A DNA stretch of 15,638 nt, from the NCBI GenBank assembly GCA_027051995.1, contig JALUFY010000124.1:1-15638 (forward strand), written 5' to 3'. The number at the start of each line of letters is the position of its first letter. The first letter of the stretch is position 1. The DNA is from Hyphomicrobiales bacterium (GTDB lineage Bacteria; Pseudomonadota; Alphaproteobacteria; Rhizobiales; Aestuariivirgaceae). Shown piece after piece: positions 8,117-15,638 of the stretch. The translations under genes and the position numbers were made by a program. The notes beneath the pieces are model-generated. The model searched no databases. It worked only from the letters and a program-made list of their open reading frames with translations, and was not told where the DNA came from.

Positions 8117-9814
8117 CTATTTGTGCTCCTCCACGGAGATTTCGATCAGCTTGTCGTTGAAGGCCTCCATGGCCCTGCCGTGATCGGCCCAGCCCATCAG
8201 CCGCCCGCCCCTGTCCACCACGGCAAGGCGCGTGTAGGAGCCCTTGCCGAAGGCGCGCAGGGCCTTGCGCAGGGTATCGTCCTTGCGCAGCAGCGGCCTG
8301 TCCGCGAACTCTTCCGGCACTTTGGTGGATGTGCCCTTTTCGCGCGGGATCATGAAGTCGCCCACCTTCAGCGTGCGCATGATGGCCCTGTGCGGCCCCT
8401 CGTTGAGGTCCAGCCCGCGCGTCGCCAGCTGCCAGTGGAAGAAGCTGCGCCCGATCAGCGTCTGCATGACCACCGAGGATATGGAGGTGGCCAGAAGCAG
8501 CGCGATGGTCATGTGATAATCGCCCGTCAGTTCGAAGACGATCAGCGCGGTGGACAGCGGCGCGCCGAGAATGGCCCCGGCCACCGCCCCCATGCCGACC
8601 AGCGAATAGACCCCCTGCTCGGAGGCGAGCTCCGGCATGAAATGGGCGGCGGTCAGGCCGAAGGCTCCGCCGGTCATCACGCCGAGAAACAGCGAGGGCG
8701 AAAACACCCCGCCGCCGAAGCGCGAGGCCAGCGTGACGGCGGTGGCGGCGATCTTGGCCGCCAGCAGAACAAGAAGCATCTCCAGCCCGTATCTGCCCTT
8801 CAGCGCCAGATTGGTGGCCTCATAGCCGACGCCGATGATCTGCGGAATGAAAATGGCCATGCCGCCGATGATGATCCCGCCGGCCGCCGGGCGCAGCCAC
8901 AGTGGCAGACGCACCTTGCGCGCCAGCCAGTCGGCGGTGGAAGTGGAGAGCAGAAAGGCCACCGCCACCAGCCCCGAAACCAGCCCCAGCAGGGCGAAGG
9001 CGGGAAACTCCCAGTTCGAAGCGATGTGATACTGCGGGATGATGAAGGCCGGCCAGTCGCCCAGATGAGCGCGCGTGATGACCGTCGCCGTCACCGAGGC
9101 CAGCACCGTCGGCACGAAGGCCGACAGGGCGTAATGGCCCAGGATCACCTCATGGGCGAAAACCACCCCGGCGATGGGCGCGTTGAACGAGGCCGAAACG
9201 GCCGCCGCCGCCCCCGCCGCCAGCAGCAGCTTGCGCGAAGCCAGCGGCATGGCGAAGGGCTGGCCCAGCACGCTGGCGATGGACGAGCCGATATGCACGG
9301 CGGGGCCCTCGCGCCCCGCGCTCGCCCCCGCGCCCAGCGAAACGATGGTGACCACGGCGCTGACGAAGCCTTCATACCAGCCGATCCTGCCGCGCCCGAT
9401 ATGCTCGGCCTCGATGACGTCGGCCACCGCCTCGGCCCTGCGGCGCGGCGCGAACCACGTCAGAAGCGCGCCGACGACGAGCCCGCCGATGACCGGCGCG
9501 AGAAAGACGATCACCGGATGGGTGAAATGCGCCTTGGTGGCGACGATGTTCTCGGCGCTGGAGCCCAGCCAGACCCGCTGCACAAGGCCAATGCCCATGC
9601 GGAAAAGCAGAATGGCGTAGGCCCCCGCCACGCCGGTGATCAGCGCCAGCAGCCACACCAGCGGCATGCGCGAGGCGCGCATGGCCGAAACCGACGGCTT
9701 GAACTGCTCCTCGATCCATTCGGCGAAAGCGCCATGCCCATGCGCGCGCCCGTCTTCGCCCGCGCTCCCGCGCCCGCTTTCGCCGCGCTGTTCATCCGTG
9801 CGCTCCCCGGCCAT
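8117..9814 (-). CDS. ClC-family chloride channel/transporter
   Basis: This 565-residue integral membrane protein has a charged N-terminal tail (about 45 residues), a ClC core of many hydrophobic segments, and a cytoplasmic C-terminal part with one recognisable CBS-like repeat (about 505-555, LAVVDRGGRLMGWAD). Core motifs are GREGP (167-171, gating Glu169), FNAPIAG (210-216), GGGVFSPSLF (367-376) and GDYHM with the pore Tyr433. The position of the internal proton glutamate of the E. coli exchanger (FIIEE) reads FAHEV, that is Val223, as in eukaryotic ClC channels. This suggests passive chloride flow, not H+ exchange. The usual GSGIP motif is not recognisable; the sequence there is AEAVADVIEA. 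The ATG at 9814 has GGGAGG upstream. The gene starts 24 bp after the thioesterase stop and is probably cotranscribed with it. Confidence 0.9.
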   Translation of the reverse strand: MAGERTDEQRGESGRGSAGEDGRAHGHGAFAEWIEEQFKPSVSAMRASRMPLVWLLALITGVAGAYAILLFRMGIGLVQRVWLGSSAENIVATKAHFTHPVIVFLAPVIGGLVVGALLTWFAPRRRAEAVADVIEAEHIGRGRIGWYEGFVSAVVTIVSLGAGASAGREGPAVHIGSSIASVLGQPFAMPLASRKLLLAAGAAAAVSASFNAPIAGVVFAHEVILGHYALSAFVPTVLASVTATVITRAHLGDWPAFIIPQYHIASNWEFPAFALLGLVSGLVAVAFLLSTSTADWLARKVRLPLWLRPAAGGIIIGGMAIFIPQIIGVGYEATNLALKGRYGLEMLLVLLAAKIAATAVTLASRFGGGVFSPSLFLGVMTGGAFGLTAAHFMPELASEQGVYSLVGMGAVAGAILGAPLSTALIVFELTGDYHMTIALLLATSISSVVMQTLIGRSFFHWQLATRGLDLNEGPHRAIMRTLKVGDFMIPREKGTSTKVPEEFADRPLLRKDDTLRKALRAFGKGSYTRLAVVDRGGRLMGWADHGRAMEAFNDKLIEISVEEHK

Positions 9815-9838
9815 GATCCGCGCCTCCCGCCTTGCCCT

Positions 9839-10333
9839 TCAGCCCGCCTCGCGCCTGATGCCGATTTTCGCTCCGGCTTCCTCCGGCCAGGGCCTGTGCG
9901 CGTCCCGCGCCTGAAGCCGCGCGAAGATTTCGCGCACATCCTCCGGCATGGGCGCGGAGCGCCGGCGCGTCATGTCGATGTGAATATCCAGCCCTTCCAT
10001 GGTGGCCGCCCGGTATCTCTTCTCCGCGTGATACATTTCCATGAAGACATGCACCCTTTTGGCGTCATGATCCAGCACCCGGAAGGTCATGCCCAGCGGA
10101 TCGCCCTCGTGTACCTCGCGCAGATAGTGAATCTGCGAGACCAGGATGAAGAAGGAACAGCCCGTGCGCGCCCTGTAGGCGGGCCCCAGGCCGTTGGCGG
10201 TGAAGATTTCCTCCACCGTGCGGTCGAACAGCAGGGAGTAATAGGCCATGTTCATGTGGCCGTTGTAATCGATCCAGGCGCTCTCCACCCGCTTGATGCC
10301 GCCCGCGAAAGATGGTGCCTCGTCACCCGTCAT
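9839..10333 (-). CDS. Hotdog-fold acyl-CoA thioesterase family protein
   Basis: The product has 164 residues with the 4HBT/hotdog hallmark near the N-terminus: WIDYNGHMNMAYYSLLFD (20-37), with Asp22 as the likely catalytic acid. The central beta strands are FFILVSQIHYLREVHEGDPL and VHVFMEMYHAEKR. The closest resemblance I recall is the thioesterase domain found fused to, or next to, L-carnitine dehydrogenase (betainyl-CoA thioesterases). No carnitine gene is nearby, so the substrate is open. I chose the ATG at 10333, which follows AAGGGGAAAAG at good spacing. A longer reading from 10402 adds 23 basic residues and would cross the divergent promoter region. It heads a likely two-gene unit with the ClC gene. 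Confidence 0.8.
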   Translation of the reverse strand: MTGDEAPSFAGGIKRVESAWIDYNGHMNMAYYSLLFDRTVEEIFTANGLGPAYRARTGCSFFILVSQIHYLREVHEGDPLGMTFRVLDHDAKRVHVFMEMYHAEKRYRAATMEGLDIHIDMTRRRSAPMPEDVREIFARLQARDAHRPWPEEAGAKIGIRREAG

Positions 10334-10405
10334 GCGCGCTTTTCCCCTTCGTTTTTCCCCATTCCCGCGATATGAACTTTTACACATTGCATAAGGGGTC
10401 ATGAG

Positions 10406-10424
10406 AGGTTAGTTTTTTTAACCT
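10406..10424. promoter_or_regulatory. Palindrome AGGTTA-N7-TAACCT between divergent genes
   Basis: A perfect 6-bp inverted repeat, AGGTTA (10406-10411) and TAACCT (10419-10424), flanks a GTTTTTT spacer in the 141-bp gap between the divergent thioesterase and D-lactate dehydrogenase genes. The form and place suit an operator of a dimeric regulator for one or both genes. A weak hairpin in RNA is the alternative. I could not place the two promoters with confidence. Confidence 0.35.
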
Positions 10425-10474
10425 GAATTACCGGCGCACCCCGCCCAAGCCTGAATAACAGAAAGCGCGCCAGC

Positions 10475-11863
10475 ATGGCAAAGGACACAAACGGAAAACA
10501 GGCTCTCGACGAGCTCTCCGCCCTGCTGAAAGACCGCCTGAGCACGGCTGAAGCCGTGCGCCGGCAGCATGCGGAAGACCCCACATGGAATCCCGTCCTG
10601 CCGCCGGACGCCGTGGCCTTCGCCGAATCGGAGGAGGACGTGGCCGCTATCGTGCGCGTCTGCGCCCGCCACGGCATGCCGGTGATTCCCTTTGGCGCGG
10701 GCACCTCCCTGGAGGGCCACATCTCCGCCCCGCGCGGCGGCGTATGCATCGATACCTCGCGCATGAACCGTATCATCGCGGTCAATCCGGAGGATCTCGA
10801 CTGCGTCGTCCAGCCCGGCGTCACCCGCCGCCAGCTCAACAGCTATTTGCGCGACACCGGCCTGTTCTTTCCCATCGACCCCGGCGCGGACGCCACCATC
10901 GGCGGCATGGCGGCCACCCGCGCCTCCGGCACCAACGCGGTGCATTACGGCACGATGGCCGACAACGTGCTCTCCCTGCGCGCCGTCCTGCCCTCCGGCG
11001 AGGTCATCCGCACAGCCTCCAGGGCGCGCAAGTCCTCCGCCGGCTATGACCTCACCCATCTGTTCGTCGGCTCCGAGGGCACCCTGGGCGTGACCACGGA
11101 GCTGACGCTGAAGCTGCACGGCATCCCCGAATCCATCGTCGCGGGCGTGTGCTGCTTCAAAGATGTCAAGGGCGCCTGCGACACGGTCATCGAGACCATT
11201 CAGTCGGCCCTGCCCATCGCCCGCATCGAGCTGCTCGACGCCGCCACCATCGCCACGGTCAACGCCTATTCGGCCCTCAGGCTGGATGAAAAGCCGACCC
11301 TTTTCATCGAGTTCCACGGCTCGCCCGCCTATACCCGCGAACAGATCAGCGCCTTTTCCACCATCGCCCAGGCCAATGGCGGCGACGCCAGCAACTGGGC
11401 CGAACGCGAGGAAGAGCGCCACCGCCTGTGGCGCGCCCGCCATGACGCCTTCTGGGCCGCCAAGGCCGCCTTCCCCGGCATGGAGGCCATGACGACGGAT
11501 GTCTGCGTGCCCATCTCCAGGCTCGCCGAATGCGTCACGCGCACCCAGCAGGATCTGGCGGAACACGGTCTTGCCGGCCCCATCGTCGGCCATGTGGGAG
11601 ACGGCAACTTCCATGTCATCCTGTTCGCCCATCCGGATGACGAAAGGAAGAAGGCCGAAATTGCCGCCTTCTCCGAACGCCTGGTGGAGCGCGCCCTGTC
11701 CATGGACGGCACCTGCACCGGCGAGCACGGCATCGGCATGGGCAAGATGAAATACATGAATATGGAGCACGGCCCGGCGCTGGCCGCCATGCGCGCCATC
11801 AAGGCGGCCATCGACCCGCACGGCATCATGAACCCCGGCAAGCTCATCCCGCAGGCGGACTGA
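10475..11863 (+). CDS. FAD-linked D-lactate dehydrogenase (LDHD type)
   Basis: This 462-residue flavoprotein of the vanillyl-alcohol-oxidase/PCMH superfamily is the only plus-strand protein gene in the window. The FAD-binding domain has PVIPFGAGTSLEGH (69-82), DPGADATIGGMAATRASGTNAVHYGT (135-160) and DLTHLFVGSEGTLGV (192-206). The C-terminal substrate domain has STDVCVPIS-like TTDVCVPIS, VGHVGDGNFHVILF (about 370-383) and TCTGEHGIGMGK (about 412-423). The pattern fits mitochondrial-type LDHD/DLD1 better than GlcD: it oxidises D-lactate, or another D-2-hydroxy acid, to the 2-oxo acid, usually passing electrons to cytochrome c or quinone. No signal peptide is visible. The ATG at 10475 has only a weak ribosome site. 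It is convergent with glpK, with 33 bp between the stops. Glycolate or other 2-hydroxyacid specificity remains possible. Confidence 0.88.
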   Translation: MAKDTNGKQALDELSALLKDRLSTAEAVRRQHAEDPTWNPVLPPDAVAFAESEEDVAAIVRVCARHGMPVIPFGAGTSLEGHISAPRGGVCIDTSRMNRIIAVNPEDLDCVVQPGVTRRQLNSYLRDTGLFFPIDPGADATIGGMAATRASGTNAVHYGTMADNVLSLRAVLPSGEVIRTASRARKSSAGYDLTHLFVGSEGTLGVTTELTLKLHGIPESIVAGVCCFKDVKGACDTVIETIQSALPIARIELLDAATIATVNAYSALRLDEKPTLFIEFHGSPAYTREQISAFSTIAQANGGDASNWAEREEERHRLWRARHDAFWAAKAAFPGMEAMTTDVCVPISRLAECVTRTQQDLAEHGLAGPIVGHVGDGNFHVILFAHPDDERKKAEIAAFSERLVERALSMDGTCTGEHGIGMGKMKYMNMEHGPALAAMRAIKAAIDPHGIMNPGKLIPQAD

Positions 11864-11866
11864 CCG

Positions 11867-11882
11867 CGCCGGTGTTCCGGCG
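11867..11882. other. Small hairpin between convergent genes
   Basis: CGCCGG (11867-11872) and CCGGCG (11877-11882) form a 6-bp stem with a TGTT loop in the 33-bp gap between the convergent oxidase and glpK stops. There is no T-tract, so it is at best a weak bidirectional terminator. Confidence 0.3.
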
Positions 11883-11896
11883 GCCTGGGCGGTGTG

Positions 11897-13387
<1,491 letters not shown>

Positions 13388-13420
13388 GGCGCAACTCTCC
13401 CGCATGGTTTCGCAACCGGG

Positions 13421-13449
13421 ATTGTGGGCCTTTTCAGCGGCGTGCGCAA
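13421..13449 (-). promoter_or_regulatory. Candidate glpK promoter
   Basis: On the minus strand TTGCGC (13449-13444) and CACAAT (13426-13421) are 17 bp apart, which would start transcription about 25-30 bp before the glpK ATG. The -10 match is only moderate. Confidence 0.4.
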
Positions 13450-13489
13450 GCCGCCTTTCCCGGGGCAGGGGGAAACTTCCCGCCGTCTG

Positions 13490-13681
13490 TCACTCGGGGA
13501 AGTGACAGCTTGTCTTGCTATCGCTTCCGCAGCAGCCGCCGCAGCCGCCGGTCTCGCGCGGCGGGCCGAGCTCGGGGTGCTTGAGGGCGAACTTGCGGGC
13601 AGTGTTCTCCACCACCACCCAGAGGATGACCAGGGCGGGAAAGACGAGCGCGGCGATGATGTAATCGAGGATCATGTGCAT
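13490..13681 (-). CDS. Small Cys-rich membrane protein, Rnf-associated
   Basis: The product has 63 residues: an N-terminal hydrophobic helix (about 4-24, ILDYIIAALVFPALVILWVVV), a short basic/polar stretch, and a Cys-rich tail, GGCGGCCGSDSKTSC, with Cys at 47, 50, 51 and 59. The ATG at 13681 has a perfect AGGAGG 5 nt upstream; Met3 is a less likely start. It begins 11 bp after rnfA and so belongs to the Rnf operon. The one-helix-plus-cysteines design resembles NqrM, which helps insert the intramembrane [2Fe-2S] cluster of the related Na+-NQR. I infer a similar role for the RnfA/RnfE cluster, but the Cys spacing is not the NqrM pattern I know. It is not a truncated RnfB, since the CGxCGYPGC motif is absent. 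Confidence 0.7.
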   Translation of the reverse strand: MHMILDYIIAALVFPALVILWVVVENTARKFALKHPELGPPRETGGCGGCCGSDSKTSCHFPE

Positions 13682-13692
13682 GGCCGCCTCCT

Positions 13693-14280
13693 CTAGTGCG
13701 TGCCGCCCAGACCGGCGAAGCCCATGAAGGAAAGCGACAGCAGGCCGCCGAGCATCAGCGAGAGAGCCGCGCCGCGCACCACGCCGGGCACATCGGACAG
13801 ATCAAGCTTTTCGCGCAGGCCGGACATCAGGGCGATGGCCAGGGTGAAGCCCGCGCCCGCGCCCAGGGCATAGACGATGGACTGCATCAGGCCATAGTGC
13901 TTGAAGGTCTGAAACAGCGCCAGGCCGAGGATGGCGCAATTGGTGGTGATCAGCGGCAGATATATCCCCAGGGCCTTGAACAGGCCGGGGGTGTATTTCT
14001 TCAGCGTCATCTCCACCAGCTGCACGGCGGAGGCGATGACGGCGATATAAGCGATGAGGCGCAGGAACTCGATGTGATAGCGCACCAGAATGGCGTTGAT
14101 GGCGAAGGCGCTGAGCGAACTGATGAGCATGACGAAGGAGGTGGCCAGGCCCATGGGCACGGCCGTTTCCAGCTTGCCGGAGACGCCCATGAAGGGGCAC
14201 AGGCCGAGAAACAGCGCCAGCACGAAATTGTTCATCAGCGCCGCGTTGAGAAAGATGAATGTCAGGCTGTCAGGCTGCAT
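13693..14280 (-). CDS. rnfA: Electron transport complex subunit RnfA
   Basis: RnfA is an inner-membrane subunit of the Rnf ferredoxin:NAD oxidoreductase. With RnfE it forms the pseudo-symmetric core that holds a [2Fe-2S] cluster in the membrane. The 195-residue product has about six hydrophobic segments. Its conserved Cys-bearing motifs are NNFVLALFLGLCPFMGVSGKLETA with Cys28 and LPLITTNCAILG with Cys115. GLATSFVM, GLREKLDLSDVP and LSFMGFAGL also fit RnfA. NqrE is homologous, but the NNFVL-GLCPFMGVS-KLETA sequence is the RnfA form. The ATG at 14280 has GAAGGGA upstream and overlaps the end of rnfE by 11 bp, a sign of tight coupling. Confidence 0.93.
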   Translation of the reverse strand: MQPDSLTFIFLNAALMNNFVLALFLGLCPFMGVSGKLETAVPMGLATSFVMLISSLSAFAINAILVRYHIEFLRLIAYIAVIASAVQLVEMTLKKYTPGLFKALGIYLPLITTNCAILGLALFQTFKHYGLMQSIVYALGAGAGFTLAIALMSGLREKLDLSDVPGVVRGAALSLMLGGLLSLSFMGFAGLGGTH

Positions 14281-14941
14281 GGCTGTGTCCCTTCGCCTGT
14301 TTGATGTTGCTCCCCAGGCGCCTGTTGACGAGATTGAAGGCCACCAGCATGAGCGAGAGCACGATGAAGCCGCCGGGCGGCAGGATCATGACCACCCAGG
14401 GCTCGAAATTGGGCCCGAAGAGATCGACGCCGAACAGCGATCCGGAGCCCAGAATCTCGCGGATGGCCCCGAGCACGAGCAGCGCGATGGTGAAGCCCAG
14501 GCCCATGCCGGTGGCGTTGACCACCGTGCGGCCAAAGGGATTGCGCGAGGCGTAGGCCTCTGCGCGGCCGAGGATGATGCAGTTGACGACGATGAGCTGA
14601 ATGAAGGCCCCAAGGGCGTTGTAGAGATCGAGCGAAATGGCCTGAATGGAATAATCCACCAGGGTGACGAAGGTGGCGATGATGACGATATAGGTGGCGA
14701 TGCGCACCTGCCTGGGGATGAAACGGCGCAGCAGCGAGATGATGGCTCCGGAGGTGATGAGAACGAAGGTGGTGGCCAGGCCCATGGCCAAGGCATTGAT
14801 GGCGGAGTTGGAGACGGCCAGCGCCGGGCACAGGCCCAGCATCATGACCAGCACCGGGTTGTCGCGCCACAGGCCTTCGGAAAAGACATCCCAGGTGACG
14901 GCCTGTTTCTCCCGAGGCTCTCTGTGCGGGATCGCGCTCAT
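14270..14941 (-). CDS. rnfE: Electron transport complex subunit RnfE
   Basis: RnfE is the partner of RnfA in the membrane core of the Rnf complex. The 223-residue product has a polar N-terminus, then GLWRDNPVLVMMLGLCPALAVSNSAINAL with Cys38. LATTFVLI, LGAFIQLIVVNCIILGRAEAYA with Cys121, LGAIREILGSGSLFG, ILPPGGFIVLSLMLVAFN and a polar tail follow. The two Cys are the expected cluster ligands. The compact loop after GSGSLFG resembles RnfE of RnfCDGEAB- or BCDGEA-type clusters. I use the ATG at 14941: AAGGAG stands upstream at good spacing, it overlaps the rnfG stop as ATGA, and the extra 51 N-terminal residues of the longer reading are Arg/Pro-rich and unlike the family. Confidence 0.94.
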   Translation of the reverse strand: MSAIPHREPREKQAVTWDVFSEGLWRDNPVLVMMLGLCPALAVSNSAINALAMGLATTFVLITSGAIISLLRRFIPRQVRIATYIVIIATFVTLVDYSIQAISLDLYNALGAFIQLIVVNCIILGRAEAYASRNPFGRTVVNATGMGLGFTIALLVLGAIREILGSGSLFGVDLFGPNFEPWVVMILPPGGFIVLSLMLVAFNLVNRRLGSNIKQAKGHSHAA

Positions 14942-15638
14942 GGCCTTGTCTCCTTGCTGTCTCGCGGGGCAGCCTTCTCCAGCTCCCCGAGATGGGGCGG
15001 AAGCAGCGGCAGGATGCGGCGGGCCGAGGCGTTGAGCGCCCGGCCGACGGCGCGCGATGAGATGGTCGCGCCGGAGATGGCGTCGATCTCCCAAGGATGC
15101 CGCTTCTTGCCGTGCTTCACCGTGACGATCTGGTGTTCCAAGTCTTTACCCGCTGCGTCAAGTTTCGCATCCAACGCCTGAAAATTCTTCAGAAAATCAT
15201 GATCGCTCCTGATGCGGTCGCCAAGGCCCGGCGTTTCCGTCATCTTCAGCACCTTCAGGCCGCGGATGCAGCGGCACTTCGGGTCATAGCCGTAGAGCAT
15301 GTAGATGATGTCGGCGTAGCCCTGGGCCGAGGCGCGCGCGGCGATGCCGGCGAGACGGCCGTTTTTGTCATAGCCGGCGTAGATGATGTTTCCGCGCGCG
15401 CCCTTTTTCGCCGGGCGCAAACCTTCCCGGCTGATGACGAAGGCGCGGTGCGAGACGGCGCCGGGGATCACCCGGGCCACGGCGCGGGAGATGGCGGCGC
15501 GCTGGTTGGCCTCGATCATCGGCCGGGTGATCTGATAGGCCACAACCACGAGCAGGCCGGAGATCATGGCGATGCCGCCCAGGGTGATGAGCAGCGGCCA
15601 GGGGGAGGTCTTCTCCGGCACATGCTTGATCTCGTGCG
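14938..15638 (-). CDS. rnfG: Electron transport complex subunit RnfG (5' end at window edge)
   Basis: RnfG is the membrane-anchored flavoprotein of the Rnf complex, with a large extracytoplasmic domain carrying a covalent FMN. Visible are one N-terminal membrane helix (PLLITLGGIAMISGLLVVVAYQI), YGYDPKCRCIRGLKVLKMTETPGLGDRI with the conserved ETPGLG, and the flavinylation motif DAISGATIS. In the latter, the Thr at about residue 186 (counted from the GTG at 15621) should bind FMN through phosphate. An ApbE-type transferase would be needed and is not in the window. The frame stays open from 15621 to the window edge (EIKHVPEK), and the GTG has a poor ribosome site, so the true start probably lies outside. 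Two Cys at 116 and 118 are unusual. The stop overlaps the rnfE start. Confidence 0.9.
   Translation of the reverse strand, partial: HEIKHVPEKTSPWPLLITLGGIAMISGLLVVVAYQITRPMIEANQRAAISRAVARVIPGAVSHRAFVISREGLRPAKKGARGNIIYAGYDKNGRLAGIAARASAQGYADIIYMLYGYDPKCRCIRGLKVLKMTETPGLGDRIRSDHDFLKNFQALDAKLDAAGKDLEHQIVTVKHGKKRHPWEIDAISGATISSRAVGRALNASARRILPLLPPHLGELEKAAPRDSKETRP

Noticed and set aside
7910..10375. 821-codon plus-strand open frame opposite clcA and the thioesterase gene
   Set aside because: His/Arg/Gly/Gln-rich without domain signs. It spans two well-supported minus-strand genes and the ilvB leader.
14942..15094. Longer N-terminus of rnfE
   Set aside because: Arg/Pro-rich shadow of rnfG; the ATG at 14941 has AAGGAG and the ATGA overlap.
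13490..15638. Reading the right-end cluster as Na+-NQR (nqrC-nqrD-nqrE-nqrM)
   Set aside because: RnfA-type sequence (NNFVL, GLCPFMGVS, KLETA) and RnfE-type sequence fit Rnf clearly better; no nqrF follows the nqrE-like gene.

Overview
The window is GC-rich, densely coded DNA that most resembles an alphaproteobacterial chromosome. The acetolactate synthase has the alphaproteobacterial-style GDASIQM cofactor motif, and the PdxJ is of the rhizobial-like type ([20 protein letters not shown]). The acetolactate synthase subunits and the anti-Shine-Dalgarno type of small RNA also fit that class. I cannot fix the order or genus. No mobile element, tRNA, rRNA or CRISPR array is visible. Almost everything is on the minus strand; the exceptions are one oxidase gene (10475-11863) and a predicted small RNA (about 3473-3544).

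Layout, left to right: the 3'-truncated gene of an AsmA-family envelope protein (1-2079, minus); a 459-bp AT-richer gap with four TGATTCA repeats and an extended -10 box; an alpha/beta hydrolase (2539-3372, minus); a short gap with a predicted plus-strand sRNA that presents a C/U-rich anti-SD loop and ends in a clear terminator; then the branched-chain amino acid block, which in transcription order is leader peptide/attenuator - ilvB - ilvN - pdxJ - ilvC (8074 down to 3566). Upstream of that are a ClC chloride-transport protein and a hotdog thioesterase, a probable two-gene unit. A divergent LDHD-type FAD-linked D-lactate dehydrogenase follows (10475-11863, plus), convergent with glycerol kinase glpK (minus). 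The right end holds part of an Rnf operon: rnfG, rnfE, rnfA and a 63-residue Cys-rich membrane protein.

How the genes work together: IlvB/IlvN make acetolactate (or acetohydroxybutyrate) and IlvC reduces and isomerises it, giving two consecutive steps of Val/Ile/Leu synthesis. PdxJ makes pyridoxine phosphate, the precursor of the PLP used by the final transaminase. The block appears to be controlled by a ribosome-mediated attenuator: a 17-codon, probably leaderless ORF containing Leu-Ile-Val-Ile codons, followed by an intrinsic terminator. RnfG/E/A are membrane subunits of an ion-translocating ferredoxin:NAD oxidoreductase, and the small Cys-rich protein is a plausible Fe-S maturation or assembly partner.

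The most noteworthy items are the ilvB attenuator with its leaderless leader peptide, the anti-SD hairpin sRNA facing ilvC, the Cys-rich protein after rnfA, and a ClC protein with Val at the internal proton-glutamate position.
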